64,000 nt of DNA, from contig JAEYUO010000095.1 in the NCBI GenBank assembly GCA_023432465.1, positions 15,657-79,656 of the forward strand. Direction: 5' to 3'. Numbering within the stretch: the stretch's first letter is position 1; the number at the start of each line of letters is the position of its first letter. The notes beneath the pieces were generated by a model that ran no database searches, was not told where the DNA came from, and saw only the letters and a list, made by a program, of their open reading frames with translations. Position numbers and translations under genes: made by a program. Shown one piece after another: positions 32,788 through 39,857 of this stretch. This stretch comes from Planctomycetota bacterium (GTDB taxonomy: Bacteria > Planctomycetota > Phycisphaerae > Phycisphaerales > UBA1924).

Positions 32788-33597
32788 CCGATCCCGACGC
32801 TCCAGGCTCCGTCAGCCGACCCGACATCGCGCGAGCGATATCTGTTCGACCACCGCGTCAGTCTCAACTGGTATCCGCGGGTGAAGGCGGTAAGGGCACG
32901 GGGTATCGCCGTCGAGGACGACCACGCCGACTTGAACAGCGCGAAGCTGACCAAGGAGCATGTCGCACTGCTCGATCTCGATGCGATCTACTTCGAGCTG
33001 CTGCGGTTCAAGGCCGAGCGAGGTTGGAACAATCTGAATATCACCCGCGGCAGCATCGCGAGTCTTCTCGCCAACACCGAGTGGTACGACCTCCAGATCC
33101 CCGCGAGCGAGATGGCGTTCGACTCGTTCGAGCGGGTCCGACTCTGGCAGGAGATCGCGATCTCCCTGCTGAAGAAGTACTGCGATCGCTACTACACCTT
33201 CCGCAAGAGGGAGTGGGAGCTGCCGCATCTCGAATACCAGCTGCTCTCTCCGGACGACCCGAATTTCGCGGGGTACTCCGACGGTGACGAGGAGCACTTC
33301 TACCGGGTGCTCGTCGACCAGTCCCGAGAGGACATTATCGCAGACATCGAGCGTCTCAAAGAGGCCATCGAGGCCAAGGTCCGCTTCTGCGAGACCATCA
33401 AGGAGATTGAGGAACGGTTGTCGGACGAGGCCGTGACGCTCGACTCGTTCATCATCTCGACGACGCCGGCTCCCCTGGTTCGCAACAGGTGGGGCAAGAC
33501 GGACGAGTGGCTGGCAGCCAGGCACATTTTGTTCCCGGACATCGATGCTGATTATCCCGACAGGTTCCTGGCTCCGTTATCAGTCCGGGCCGGATGA
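32788..33597 (+). pseudogene. Fragment of a type III restriction Res-like protein
   Basis: Frame 1 carries RYLFDHRVSLNWYPRVKAVRARG, then FELLRFKAERGWNNLNITRGSIASLLANTEWYDLQIP, then ISLLKKYCDRYYTFRKREWELPHLEYQLLSPDDPNF and a helical stretch IADIERLKEAIEAKVRFCETIKEIEERL. This looks like the region behind the helicase motor of type III Res or related DEAD/DEAH enzymes. Helicase and nuclease motifs are absent. The apparent ATG at 32770 belongs to the Mod part. It closes with a single stop followed at once, in the same frame, by the next ORF. Confidence 0.6.
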
Positions 33598-33600
33598 TCG

Positions 33601-34176
33601 TTGCTTCGGGGTGCCAGCGAAAGATCGTGTACCGATACCGCCATTGCCAACACCATCTACGACTTGGTCGGGAACTTCACGTACGCCATCGATGACCATC
33701 TGGCTAGGACACGAACTCGCTCCGACCTGAGTGAGATCGCTCAGCGGGCCGCCGCTCAAAGCCTCACGGTGCTGGGTCAGGAGTATGCGAATACCCTCTT
33801 CGGGACAGGGCCGGACGCGGTTCAAGATGCATTGCGTCGACTGTCCACGCAGTCAGGATTCGCTCGCCTGACCCAAGACTTCTTCGGTCGTGTGGCGAGC
33901 GGCTTTCTCATCTATCACTTGAGCAAGGAGCTCTCGAACCATGTCGGGCCGGGCCGCAGGTTCGCCGACGTGTCCGAGCACAATGCATTCCTATCGGCGA
34001 TGGAAGCGCATTGTCGAACCGCGTCGTCTGTGCTCAAAGAGTTCTCGGGAACCTGGTACTCCAAGCACAACTTTCAAGGCGGCATCACACCCCGGAAGAG
34101 TGCTGGCTTTGTCCGCCATGCTTTGGAGAAGGTCAGCGCTGCACTGACGCATCTCGGAGCGTCTGATGCCTCCTGA
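33601..34176 (+). CDS. Hypothetical protein next to QueC-like gene, N-terminus doubtful
   Basis: This 191-residue ORF uses a TTG start one codon after the Res-fragment stop and in the same frame, so its first 13-15 residues may be artificial. From TAIANTIYDLVGNFTYAIDDHLARTRTRSDLSEIAQRAA it is helical throughout, with FFGRVASGFLIYHLSKELSNHVGPGRRFADVSEHNAF and EFSGTWYSKHNFQGGITPRKSAGFVRHALEKV. It has no known motif. The stop overlaps the QueC-like gene, suggesting a functional pair. The N-terminus may have been lost at a breakpoint. Confidence 0.5.
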   Translation: MLRGASERSCTDTAIANTIYDLVGNFTYAIDDHLARTRTRSDLSEIAQRAAAQSLTVLGQEYANTLFGTGPDAVQDALRRLSTQSGFARLTQDFFGRVASGFLIYHLSKELSNHVGPGRRFADVSEHNAFLSAMEAHCRTASSVLKEFSGTWYSKHNFQGGITPRKSAGFVRHALEKVSAALTHLGASDAS

Positions 34177-35392
34177 CCCGCCCAAGCCGCATCTGTTCTT
34201 GTGTAACGGCGCACGCCTCTCTACCCGCCGAAAGCTGTGGCGTGAGCTAAAGGCTACAGAACTCATCACAGATGGTCCTGCAAGCAATGTCGTCATCAAG
34301 ATCTCAGAGATCGCCAAGTCGTTGACGGCTAATGTGCCGAAGCGAGCAGCCGATCTCATCGAGATCGCAGCGGCGGTGTATGTCGCTGCTGTCGACTTCT
34401 TCGAGAACGGAGTGGTGAGCATCAACCTCCCCCTGGCTGAGCATGAGCTCGGTGCACGGGCAACCCGGACGACACATCCCCAGACCTTGGCGTGGTACAG
34501 CCAACTTTTGTCGGCAGTGTTCGAGCAGAAGTTCCAGGTTCGCAACGAATTCCTGTCGAAGACGAAGCAGGACGTGGTAGAGATCATCAAGCACGCAGGT
34601 CAGGGAGAGTTGATCGCTTCCAGCGTAAGTTGCATGCACACTCGGGAGACGACCAAGGCGAGCCCGCACTGTGGCGTGTGCTCACAGTGCGTATCGCGTC
34701 GCTTCGCAACGCTCGGTGTAGACGGCGGAACGTTAGAGCCATCGAGTCTTTATCGACACGATGTGCTGTCGGAGTCCCGCAAGCAAACCGAGGATCGAAT
34801 TATCGCCGAGAGATTTCTCGGCTTTGCGCGCGAAATCGCTGCACTAGAGGGCTCTGCCGAGTTCGCCCAGCGGTACGCTGCCGAATTGGCTCGAGTCACC
34901 AGATTCATACCACTCGCCCCGACCGTGGTTATTGATAGCGTGTTTGACCTGCATCGTCGGCATGCCGAACAGGTCAACGCAGTGATCATCGAGGCTATGC
35001 AGGCGTCAGCCGAAGATCAGTATCACGGAAAGATCGCCGACGGATCCATGCTTGCGTTTGGCTTCGGCGCGAGCGGCGGTGATCACAAAGCTGGGCTACC
35101 CAAGGCGGCGCAGCCATCAGAAGCTGATGACGGATCACGCCCATCCCATCCACTGAGCAAGAACCAGATGCTGCTCCTCACGGTTCTCTCAGAGGCCAAA
35201 TCGCTGATGAGCCAGGCCGACATGGTTGAGGCTACGGATGCCAAGGGCCATCGCCTCACGCGCAAGACCATCGGCGGCGAGCTCAAAGAACTTCGGGACC
35301 TGGACTTCGTGTGCTATCCCAAGGGCATGCGGTCGGGGGCTGCCATTACCCCAGGCGGTCGTTCGTATCTGGCGGAAGCGACGGCACACTAA
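34166..35392 (+). CDS. QueC-like defence protein lacking the PP-loop
   Basis: The 408-residue product has an N-terminal part (LFLCNGARLSTRRKLW, residues about 9-72), then abruptly from residue 73-77 the second half of a QueC-type fold: FFENGVVSINLPLAEHELGARATRTTHPQTLAWYSQLL, FLSKTKQDVVEIIKHAG, and the four-Cys zinc site SCMHTRETTKASPHCGVCSQC near residues 155-178. QueC-type enzymes bind ATP through an SGGxDS loop; none is present here. As I recall the family, about 200 residues carrying it stand between these parts, so an in-frame deletion is likely. A C-terminal winged helix (KNQMLLLTVLSEAKSLMSQADMVEATDA) ends the protein. It is related to QueC-like proteins of defence islands such as QatC. 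Confidence 0.6.
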   Translation: MPPDPPKPHLFLCNGARLSTRRKLWRELKATELITDGPASNVVIKISEIAKSLTANVPKRAADLIEIAAAVYVAAVDFFENGVVSINLPLAEHELGARATRTTHPQTLAWYSQLLSAVFEQKFQVRNEFLSKTKQDVVEIIKHAGQGELIASSVSCMHTRETTKASPHCGVCSQCVSRRFATLGVDGGTLEPSSLYRHDVLSESRKQTEDRIIAERFLGFAREIAALEGSAEFAQRYAAELARVTRFIPLAPTVVIDSVFDLHRRHAEQVNAVIIEAMQASAEDQYHGKIADGSMLAFGFGASGGDHKAGLPKAAQPSEADDGSRPSHPLSKNQMLLLTVLSEAKSLMSQADMVEATDAKGHRLTRKTIGGELKELRDLDFVCYPKGMRSGAAITPGGRSYLAEATAH

Positions 35393-35762
35393 TTACCCAC
35401 TATTTGCCCCTTGATGACGCGCTGAAGACGCCGTAACTACCCACTAGAAAACCAGATAAGCGGCACCATTCCTCCGACACCTAACGGCCAGGAGTCGGAA
35501 GCCGCATGACCCACACCAACCAACAGAGAGAGCCTGTCTTGCCCCGCTCTCGGGGGCCTCCGCGATGGTCGCGGCTACCGCAAGGTGCATGACCATCATC
35601 GTTGTCTAAGTCCATCATCAACTTCGCAACTGGCCGCGAAGCAGTGCCGTTCGGGTGTCGTCGTCAACGACGATTCCGCGAACCGCCGCTAAGCGGTCGG
35701 GCGCGATCCGTGCGCACTGATGGCGACACCCCAGGCGCTGCCTCCGGTCTCGGAGGCCCGTC
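35393..35762 (+). other. Intergenic region ahead of the phage early module
   Basis: No ORF here has coding character. TACCCACTA occurs twice (about 35395 and 35437), which could be part of a control site. The last 25 bases hold a hairpin that includes the ribosome site of the next gene. No tRNA or clear promoter boxes could be identified. Confidence 0.4.
35740..35757 (+). promoter_or_regulatory. Hairpin enclosing the ribosome-binding site
   Basis: GCCTCCG (35740-35746) pairs perfectly with CGGAGGC (35751-35757) across a GTCT loop. The GGAGG in the second arm lies six bases before the ATG at 35763 and is its natural ribosome-binding site. The fold would block translation of the sigma-like gene until it is opened by a protein, RNA or coupling. 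This is read from sequence; the effect is inferred. Confidence 0.55.
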
Positions 35763-36362
35763 ATGGGTAACCCCAACCAGATTGTTTCTGACCCCTTCAC
35801 CGCCACCCTCATCCGCATCAAAGCCGCCCAGCTCTGCCGGCGCACCGACTTCTCCTGGTCGGACCGCGACGACCTGACGCAGCAGATGCTGCTGTATCTG
35901 CTGGAGAAGGCCCATCTGTTCGATCCCGCCCGGGGGAACATCGAGGCGTTCGTCACGAACGCCATCGATTCTTGGGTGGCGATGGAGCTGCGATTCCGTG
36001 GCCGCCACAAGCGGCGCGGCGAGTACGAGGCGATCTCCCTTGAGGGGACGCTCGTCGAGTGCGACGGAGACGCCGCCCCGCTTCGCACGGTCCTCGGTCC
36101 TGCCGACCAGCAGCGCCGCCACCAGGCCGCCCCCGCTTGCCAGTTCGATACCGCCGAGACCGCTGAGGCCGTCGCGGCGGTCATGGCCACCCTCGACCCG
36201 AAGGACCGGGACCTGCTTCGGCTGGTCGCCGAGCACGGCAAGGCGGCGGCCGCGCGCGAGTGGTCGCGCCGGTCCGGCGCTGCGGTGAGCCGCCGGCAGA
36301 TCCAGAACGCCCTCGAACGGTTCCGCGCCCGCTTCGAGGCGGCCGGGTTTGGGCCGGCCTGA
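35763..36362 (+). CDS. Sigma-70-like factor of phage early region
   Basis: This 199-residue protein has a region-2-like N-terminus (FSWSDRDDLTQQMLLYLLEKAHLFDPARGNIEAFVTNAIDSWVAMELRFRGRHKRRG) and a region-4-like C-terminus (ATLDPKDRDLLRLVAEHGKAAAAREWSRRSGAAVSRRQIQNALERFRARFE). It is likely an alternative sigma factor or a sigma-derived DNA-binding protein that directs early or late phage transcription. It opens the early module, and a hairpin masks its ribosome site. Confidence 0.6.
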   Translation: MGNPNQIVSDPFTATLIRIKAAQLCRRTDFSWSDRDDLTQQMLLYLLEKAHLFDPARGNIEAFVTNAIDSWVAMELRFRGRHKRRGEYEAISLEGTLVECDGDAAPLRTVLGPADQQRRHQAAPACQFDTAETAEAVAAVMATLDPKDRDLLRLVAEHGKAAAAREWSRRSGAAVSRRQIQNALERFRARFEAAGFGPA

Positions 36363-36490
36363 CCGCGCACCGGCGGCGGTGGCGGCATAGGTGACCCAAG
36401 AAGCGCCCCCCGACCACCGGTTCTCTCTCTTCCCTCCGGAGGCCCCGGCCCCTCGACCACGGTGTACGCCGCGGCTCGAGGGGCTGGGTC

Positions 36491-36528
36491 TCACGGGCGG
36501 CGGTCGGTGCGCCCGTGAAAGGAGCTCC
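36491..36528 (+). promoter_or_regulatory. Leader hairpin and palindromic ribosome site
   Basis: TCACGGGCG (36491-36499) pairs perfectly with CGCCCGTGA (36510-36518) across a 10-base loop, immediately followed by AAGGAGCTCCTG and the ATG at 36531. The ribosome site is in the palindrome GGAGCTCC (36521-36528). This resembles the arrangement at 35740 and may also tune translation or act as a weak attenuator. Confidence 0.4.
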
Positions 36529-36530
36529 TG

Positions 36531-36851
36531 ATGTTGACCGATGTGTTTCGATTCCGATTCGCCTCCCCTGCCGCTCTGGCGGAGGCAGAGGCCACGCTGC
36601 ACCTGTCGATCCTGGCCGCGGAGGGCCTCTTCGGTGAGGCCCGGACCCGCACCGATGTGTCCTACCACGCCGATCCGCCCCGCGCTGCGCTGCTGGTCGA
36701 TGGCGGCTCGCCCTGCGGGGCGGCCGTGGTCCGGATCTTCACGGCATTCCTGATCAAGGAGTTCGGGGCCGACGGGTTCGCAGTCCGGCGGATGCCCTGC
36801 GGTGGGCCCAGGAGCGGTCAGGCCCGCGCACCGCAGGGGGTGGCCGCCTGA
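36531..36851 (+). CDS. Small hypothetical phage early protein
   Basis: This is a 106-residue protein with a GGAG site ahead of the ATG. It opens MLTDVFRFRFASPAALAEAEATLHLSILAAEGLFGEARTRTDVSYHADPPRAALLVDGG and ends in a Gly/Arg-rich tail. It has a plausible mixed alpha/beta fold but no recognised family. Its stop overlaps the nuclease gene by one base pattern (TGATG), so it belongs to the same early operon. Confidence 0.5.
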   Translation: MLTDVFRFRFASPAALAEAEATLHLSILAAEGLFGEARTRTDVSYHADPPRAALLVDGGSPCGAAVVRIFTAFLIKEFGADGFAVRRMPCGGPRSGQARAPQGVAA

Positions 36852-37696
36852 TGAGCGCGATACCCCAGAACACAGACGACCTCCAATCTTGCCTCGCCCG
36901 CGTGCTCATCCGCGAGCCCGCCGAGGCCTACCACGCCCGTCGTGGCGATTGCCTGACCTCGCACCGGCTGGCGGAGTTCCGCTCGTGCCCGCTGCTGTTC
37001 CGGCGCAAGGAGATGGGGCTGATCCCGGATCGGGACAGCCACGCGTTCCTCGTCGGGCGGGCGGCGCACACGCTGATCCTCGAGGGCCGCGGGCGCTACG
37101 AGGCCGAGTACGCGGTCGGCGGGCCGATCAACGAGAAGACAGGCAAGCCGTACGGATCGAGCACGAAGGCGTTCGCCGAGTGGGCCGAGAAGCGCGGCAA
37201 GCCCGTGCTGGCCGACACCGACGCCGCGACGGTCGAGCAGATGGCCGCAAGCGTTCGCGAGCACCTGTTCGCCCGCGAGCTGCTGGCCGAGGGCGTCGCG
37301 GAAGGCGTCGTCCGCGGCCGGATGAACGGCGTGCTGTGCCAGGCCCGGTTTGACTGGATCAACCCCAAGGACGGTCGCGGGCTCGTTGATCTGAAGACCT
37401 GCGATTCGATCGATTCGTTCGAGTGGCACATCGACGCGTTCAAGTACCTGCACCAGCTCGCGTTCTACCGGGCGCTGCTCGCCGTCGTGAGCGGTGTCAC
37501 GTTGCCCGTCCACATCATCGCGGTCGAGAAGCGCGAGCCGTTCCGCTGCGGCGTGTGGCAGATCGCGCCGCGGTGCCTTGATGCCGCCCAGGCCGAGAAC
37601 GATCGCGCCATCGAAGAGCTCATCCGTTGCCGGGAGACCGGCCAGTGGCCCACGGGGTTCGAGTCCCTGCGGCTGTACGACCGCCTGCCCAACTGA
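36851..37696 (+). CDS. PD-(D/E)XK nuclease, phage recombination type (DUF3799-like)
   Basis: This 281-residue protein contains the catalytic core of the PD-(D/E)XK fold: GVLCQARFDWINPKDGRGLVDLKTCDSIDSF near residues 157-188, where the D of RFDW and the D-L-K of DLKT are the expected metal and lysine residues. FRSCPLLFRRKEMGLI near residue 47 is typical of RecE/Cas4-like family members. It probably acts as a 5'-to-3' exonuclease with the Sak4-like protein downstream in homologous recombination. The tight packing with neighbours supports an operon. Confidence 0.75.
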   Translation: MSAIPQNTDDLQSCLARVLIREPAEAYHARRGDCLTSHRLAEFRSCPLLFRRKEMGLIPDRDSHAFLVGRAAHTLILEGRGRYEAEYAVGGPINEKTGKPYGSSTKAFAEWAEKRGKPVLADTDAATVEQMAASVREHLFARELLAEGVAEGVVRGRMNGVLCQARFDWINPKDGRGLVDLKTCDSIDSFEWHIDAFKYLHQLAFYRALLAVVSGVTLPVHIIAVEKREPFRCGVWQIAPRCLDAAQAENDRAIEELIRCRETGQWPTGFESLRLYDRLPN

Positions 37697-37758
37697 CCGT
37701 CGCACCAGGACACCCAGTCCTGAACCCGCACCACCAACCGCAAGGAGACCCATCGATC

Positions 37759-38571
37759 ATGTCCGCACTCGCACACATCCAGAAGGGCCGCACGCTGATG
37801 CCGCGTCGCGTGATGCTCTACGGCGTCCACGGCGTCGGCAAGTCCACCTTCGGCGCGATGGCCGAGACACCCGTCTTCATCACGACCGAAGAGGGCACCA
37901 ACGACATCGACTGCGACCGCTTCCCTCTCGCGACCAAGTACACCGACGTGCTCGGGGCGCTGTCGGCGCTTTACAGCGATGAGCACGGTTACCAGACGGT
38001 GGTCATCGACAGCCTCGACTGGCTCGAGCGGCTGATCTGGGCCGAGGTCTGCGCGAAGCGCGGCGTCGAGACGATCGAGGACATCGGCTACGCCAAGGGC
38101 TACATCTTCGCGCTCACCCAATGGCGCGAGGTCCTGGCGGGGCTCGACGCGCTGCGGACCGAGCGCGGGATGCAGGTCGTCCTGATCGCGCACGCCGCGA
38201 TCGAGAAGTTCGCCAACCCGGAAACCGACACCTATGACCGCTACGTGCCCCGCCTGCAGAAGCAGGCCTCGGCGCTGATCCAGGAGTGGTGCGACGAGGT
38301 GCTCTTCGCCACCTACCGCGTCCACACGAAGACCCAGAGCGAGGGCTTCGACCGCAAGCGCACGCAGGGCATCGGCACGGGCGAGCGGATCCTCCGCACG
38401 ACCGAGCGGCCCGCCCATGTCGCCAAGAACCGCCTGAACCTGCCCGACGAGCTGCCGCTGGATTACCGCGTGTTCGCGGCGATCGCGCGCGGCGAGGGCG
38501 ATGCCGGCGCAGGCATCGAGAACGCCAACCAGAACGAGACCAACCAGACCACCCAAGAGCAAGGAGCCTGA
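37759..38571 (+). CDS. Sak4-like RecA-fold ATPase (phage single-strand annealing)
   Basis: A longer frame from 37627 exists, but the ATG at 37759, with AAGGAG upstream, gives 270 residues. The protein has Walker A MLYGVHGVGKSTFGAM (about 19-34), a Walker B-like TVVIDSLDWLERLIW, and VVLIAHAAIEKF (sensor-like). It matches phage AAA_24/Sak4 proteins that pair single strands during phage recombination, usually encoded with a nuclease and a DUF669 protein as here. The C-terminal Asn/Gln-rich tail (ENANQNETNQTTQEQGA) is likely disordered. Confidence 0.75.
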   Translation: MSALAHIQKGRTLMPRRVMLYGVHGVGKSTFGAMAETPVFITTEEGTNDIDCDRFPLATKYTDVLGALSALYSDEHGYQTVVIDSLDWLERLIWAEVCAKRGVETIEDIGYAKGYIFALTQWREVLAGLDALRTERGMQVVLIAHAAIEKFANPETDTYDRYVPRLQKQASALIQEWCDEVLFATYRVHTKTQSEGFDRKRTQGIGTGERILRTTERPAHVAKNRLNLPDELPLDYRVFAAIARGEGDAGAGIENANQNETNQTTQEQGA

Positions 38572-38574
38572 CCC

Positions 38575-39036
38575 ATGGCAGACCTGAACGGATTCGACGC
38601 TGGCCAAGTGGAGCCCAATGCCGGCTTCGACCCCATCCCCGCCGGCAAGTATGTGGCCGCCATCACGGCCAGCGCCATGAAGCCGACCAAGAACGGCAAG
38701 GGCGAGTACCTGGAACTCGAGATGGAGGTGCTGGAGGGGCCGTTCAAGGGCCGCAAGCTCTGGGACCGCCTGACCCTCAAGCACCCCAACACGCAGACGG
38801 TCGAGATCGCCAAGGGCACGCTGTCGGCGATCTGCCGGGCGGTGAACGTGCTGCGGCCCCGCGACTCGGTCGAACTGCACAACCTGCCGGTGGTGGTCAG
38901 CGTCGCGATCAAGACTCGCGAGGACAACGGCAAGCCGACCAACACCATCAAGGGCTACGCCAAGCGGGACACCGGCGTCGCGCCGCAGCGCCCGATGGCG
39001 GCCGCCTCGGGAGGGACGCCGCCGTGGAAGCGCTGA
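38575..39036 (+). CDS. DUF669 phage protein
   Basis: This 153-residue protein opens MADLNGFDAGQVEPNAGFDPIPAGKYVAAITASAMKPTKNGKGEYLELEMEVLEGPFKGRKLWDRLTLKHPN, the signature of DUF669, a small OB-like protein of phage recombination operons probably binding single-stranded DNA. It is four bases behind the Sak4-like gene and overlaps the RusA-like gene that follows. Confidence 0.75.
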   Translation: MADLNGFDAGQVEPNAGFDPIPAGKYVAAITASAMKPTKNGKGEYLELEMEVLEGPFKGRKLWDRLTLKHPNTQTVEIAKGTLSAICRAVNVLRPRDSVELHNLPVVVSVAIKTREDNGKPTNTIKGYAKRDTGVAPQRPMAAASGGTPPWKR

Positions 39037-39431
39037 CCGCCGCGGCGGCGGACGACGGCGCGTTCGTCGTCGAGCTGCCGTACCCGCCCAGCGTGAACCA
39101 CTACTGGCGTCGCGTCGGCGATCGGACGCTGATCAGCCGCGAGGGACGGAAGTTCCGCAAGCGGGTCTGCGCCCGGCTCGAGCGGCGAACGGAAGAGCCC
39201 ATGTCGGGCCGGGTGGCGGTGCATGTCACCGCCCACCCGCCCGACCGGCGGCGGCGCGACCTGGACAACGCGATGAAGGCCCTGCTCGACGCCCTCGGGC
39301 ATGGCGGGGTGTACGAGGACGACGGCCAGATCGATCGGCTCGAGATCGAGCGCGGAACGGTCGTGCCCGGGGGCAAGGTGGTCGTGCGCGTAAGCGTGCT
39401 ACCGGGAGAGCGTGATGATGATCGACGGTAG
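39024..39431 (+). CDS. RusA-like Holliday junction resolvase
   Basis: The GTG at 39024 gives 135 residues (the open frame runs from 38286 but that part is a shadow). It has YPPSVNHYWRRVGDRTLISREGRKFRKRV and then PPDRRRRDLDNAMKALLDALGHGGVYEDDGQID, where RDLDN and DDGQID supply the acidic metal-binding residues of RusA endonucleases. It resolves branched DNA during phage replication and recombination. It overlaps the end of the DUF669 gene. Confidence 0.8.
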   Translation: MEALTAAAADDGAFVVELPYPPSVNHYWRRVGDRTLISREGRKFRKRVCARLERRTEEPMSGRVAVHVTAHPPDRRRRDLDNAMKALLDALGHGGVYEDDGQIDRLEIERGTVVPGGKVVVRVSVLPGERDDDRR

Positions 39432-39441
39432 GAAATTGGAC

Positions 39442-39819
39442 CTATGGCTTAGAGGCCCGAAGCCGGGCGGCGATTTCATCCGCGGTTGGCAACCCGCCGG
39501 GGTACATGCGGCAACCCATGCTCGGCGAAATCGGCTTGGGCATCCCGAAGATGTCGTTTCCTCCGACAAGAGCGGTCGGGGTCGCATAGCCGCGGCGAAG
39601 GTCGTCCTCGGCCAGCGATTCTTGATCGATGTAGACCACCTGGAATCCGCCGACGGCCTCGGCAGCAGCCTCGACGCGCTCGGTGAACGGCGGCGTGTTG
39701 GGACATCCAGCAAAGCCGAGTACCTCGATCTTCACAGCGCCTCCGGGATCTGGAGCGGCGGCCTGCTGGCATCCCACAAGGGCGAAGACGAGACAGAGGC
39801 CGGCAAGGGTGCGTCGCAT
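39442..39819 (-). CDS. Lipoprotein with thioredoxin-like fold, antisense in phage module
   Basis: The ATG at 39819 gives a 125-residue product with a lipoprotein signal (MRRTLAGLCLVFALVGC, Cys17). After a short linker it reads VKIEVLGFAGCPNTPPFTERVEAAAEAV, then VVYIDQESLAEDDLRRGYATPTALVGGNDIFGMP, resembling small thioredoxin-fold proteins (DF family selenoprotein relatives) with a CPNT motif rather than CxxC. A further Cys lies in SMGCRMYPGG. Relatives often accompany metal-resistance genes, and a metal-efflux operon lies 6 kb downstream. It is the only - strand gene in the early module and probably a recent insertion or cargo gene. Confidence 0.7.
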   Translation of the reverse strand: MRRTLAGLCLVFALVGCQQAAAPDPGGAVKIEVLGFAGCPNTPPFTERVEAAAEAVGGFQVVYIDQESLAEDDLRRGYATPTALVGGNDIFGMPKPISPSMGCRMYPGGLPTADEIAARLRASKP

Positions 39820-39857
39820 GGTCACATCGTAACGCCGCCCGGGCCGGGGGTATTCCA

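Noticed and set aside
32770..32884. ATG at 32770 as the true start of an intact protein
   Set aside because: The first residues are Mod-frame bases read out of frame; the Res-like pattern begins only about 32788, so it is a join, not a start.
34166..35392. An active queuosine-like DNA modification system
   Set aside because: The ATP-binding SGGxDS loop of QueC is missing, and no Dpd-type or tgt-like genes are visible nearby.
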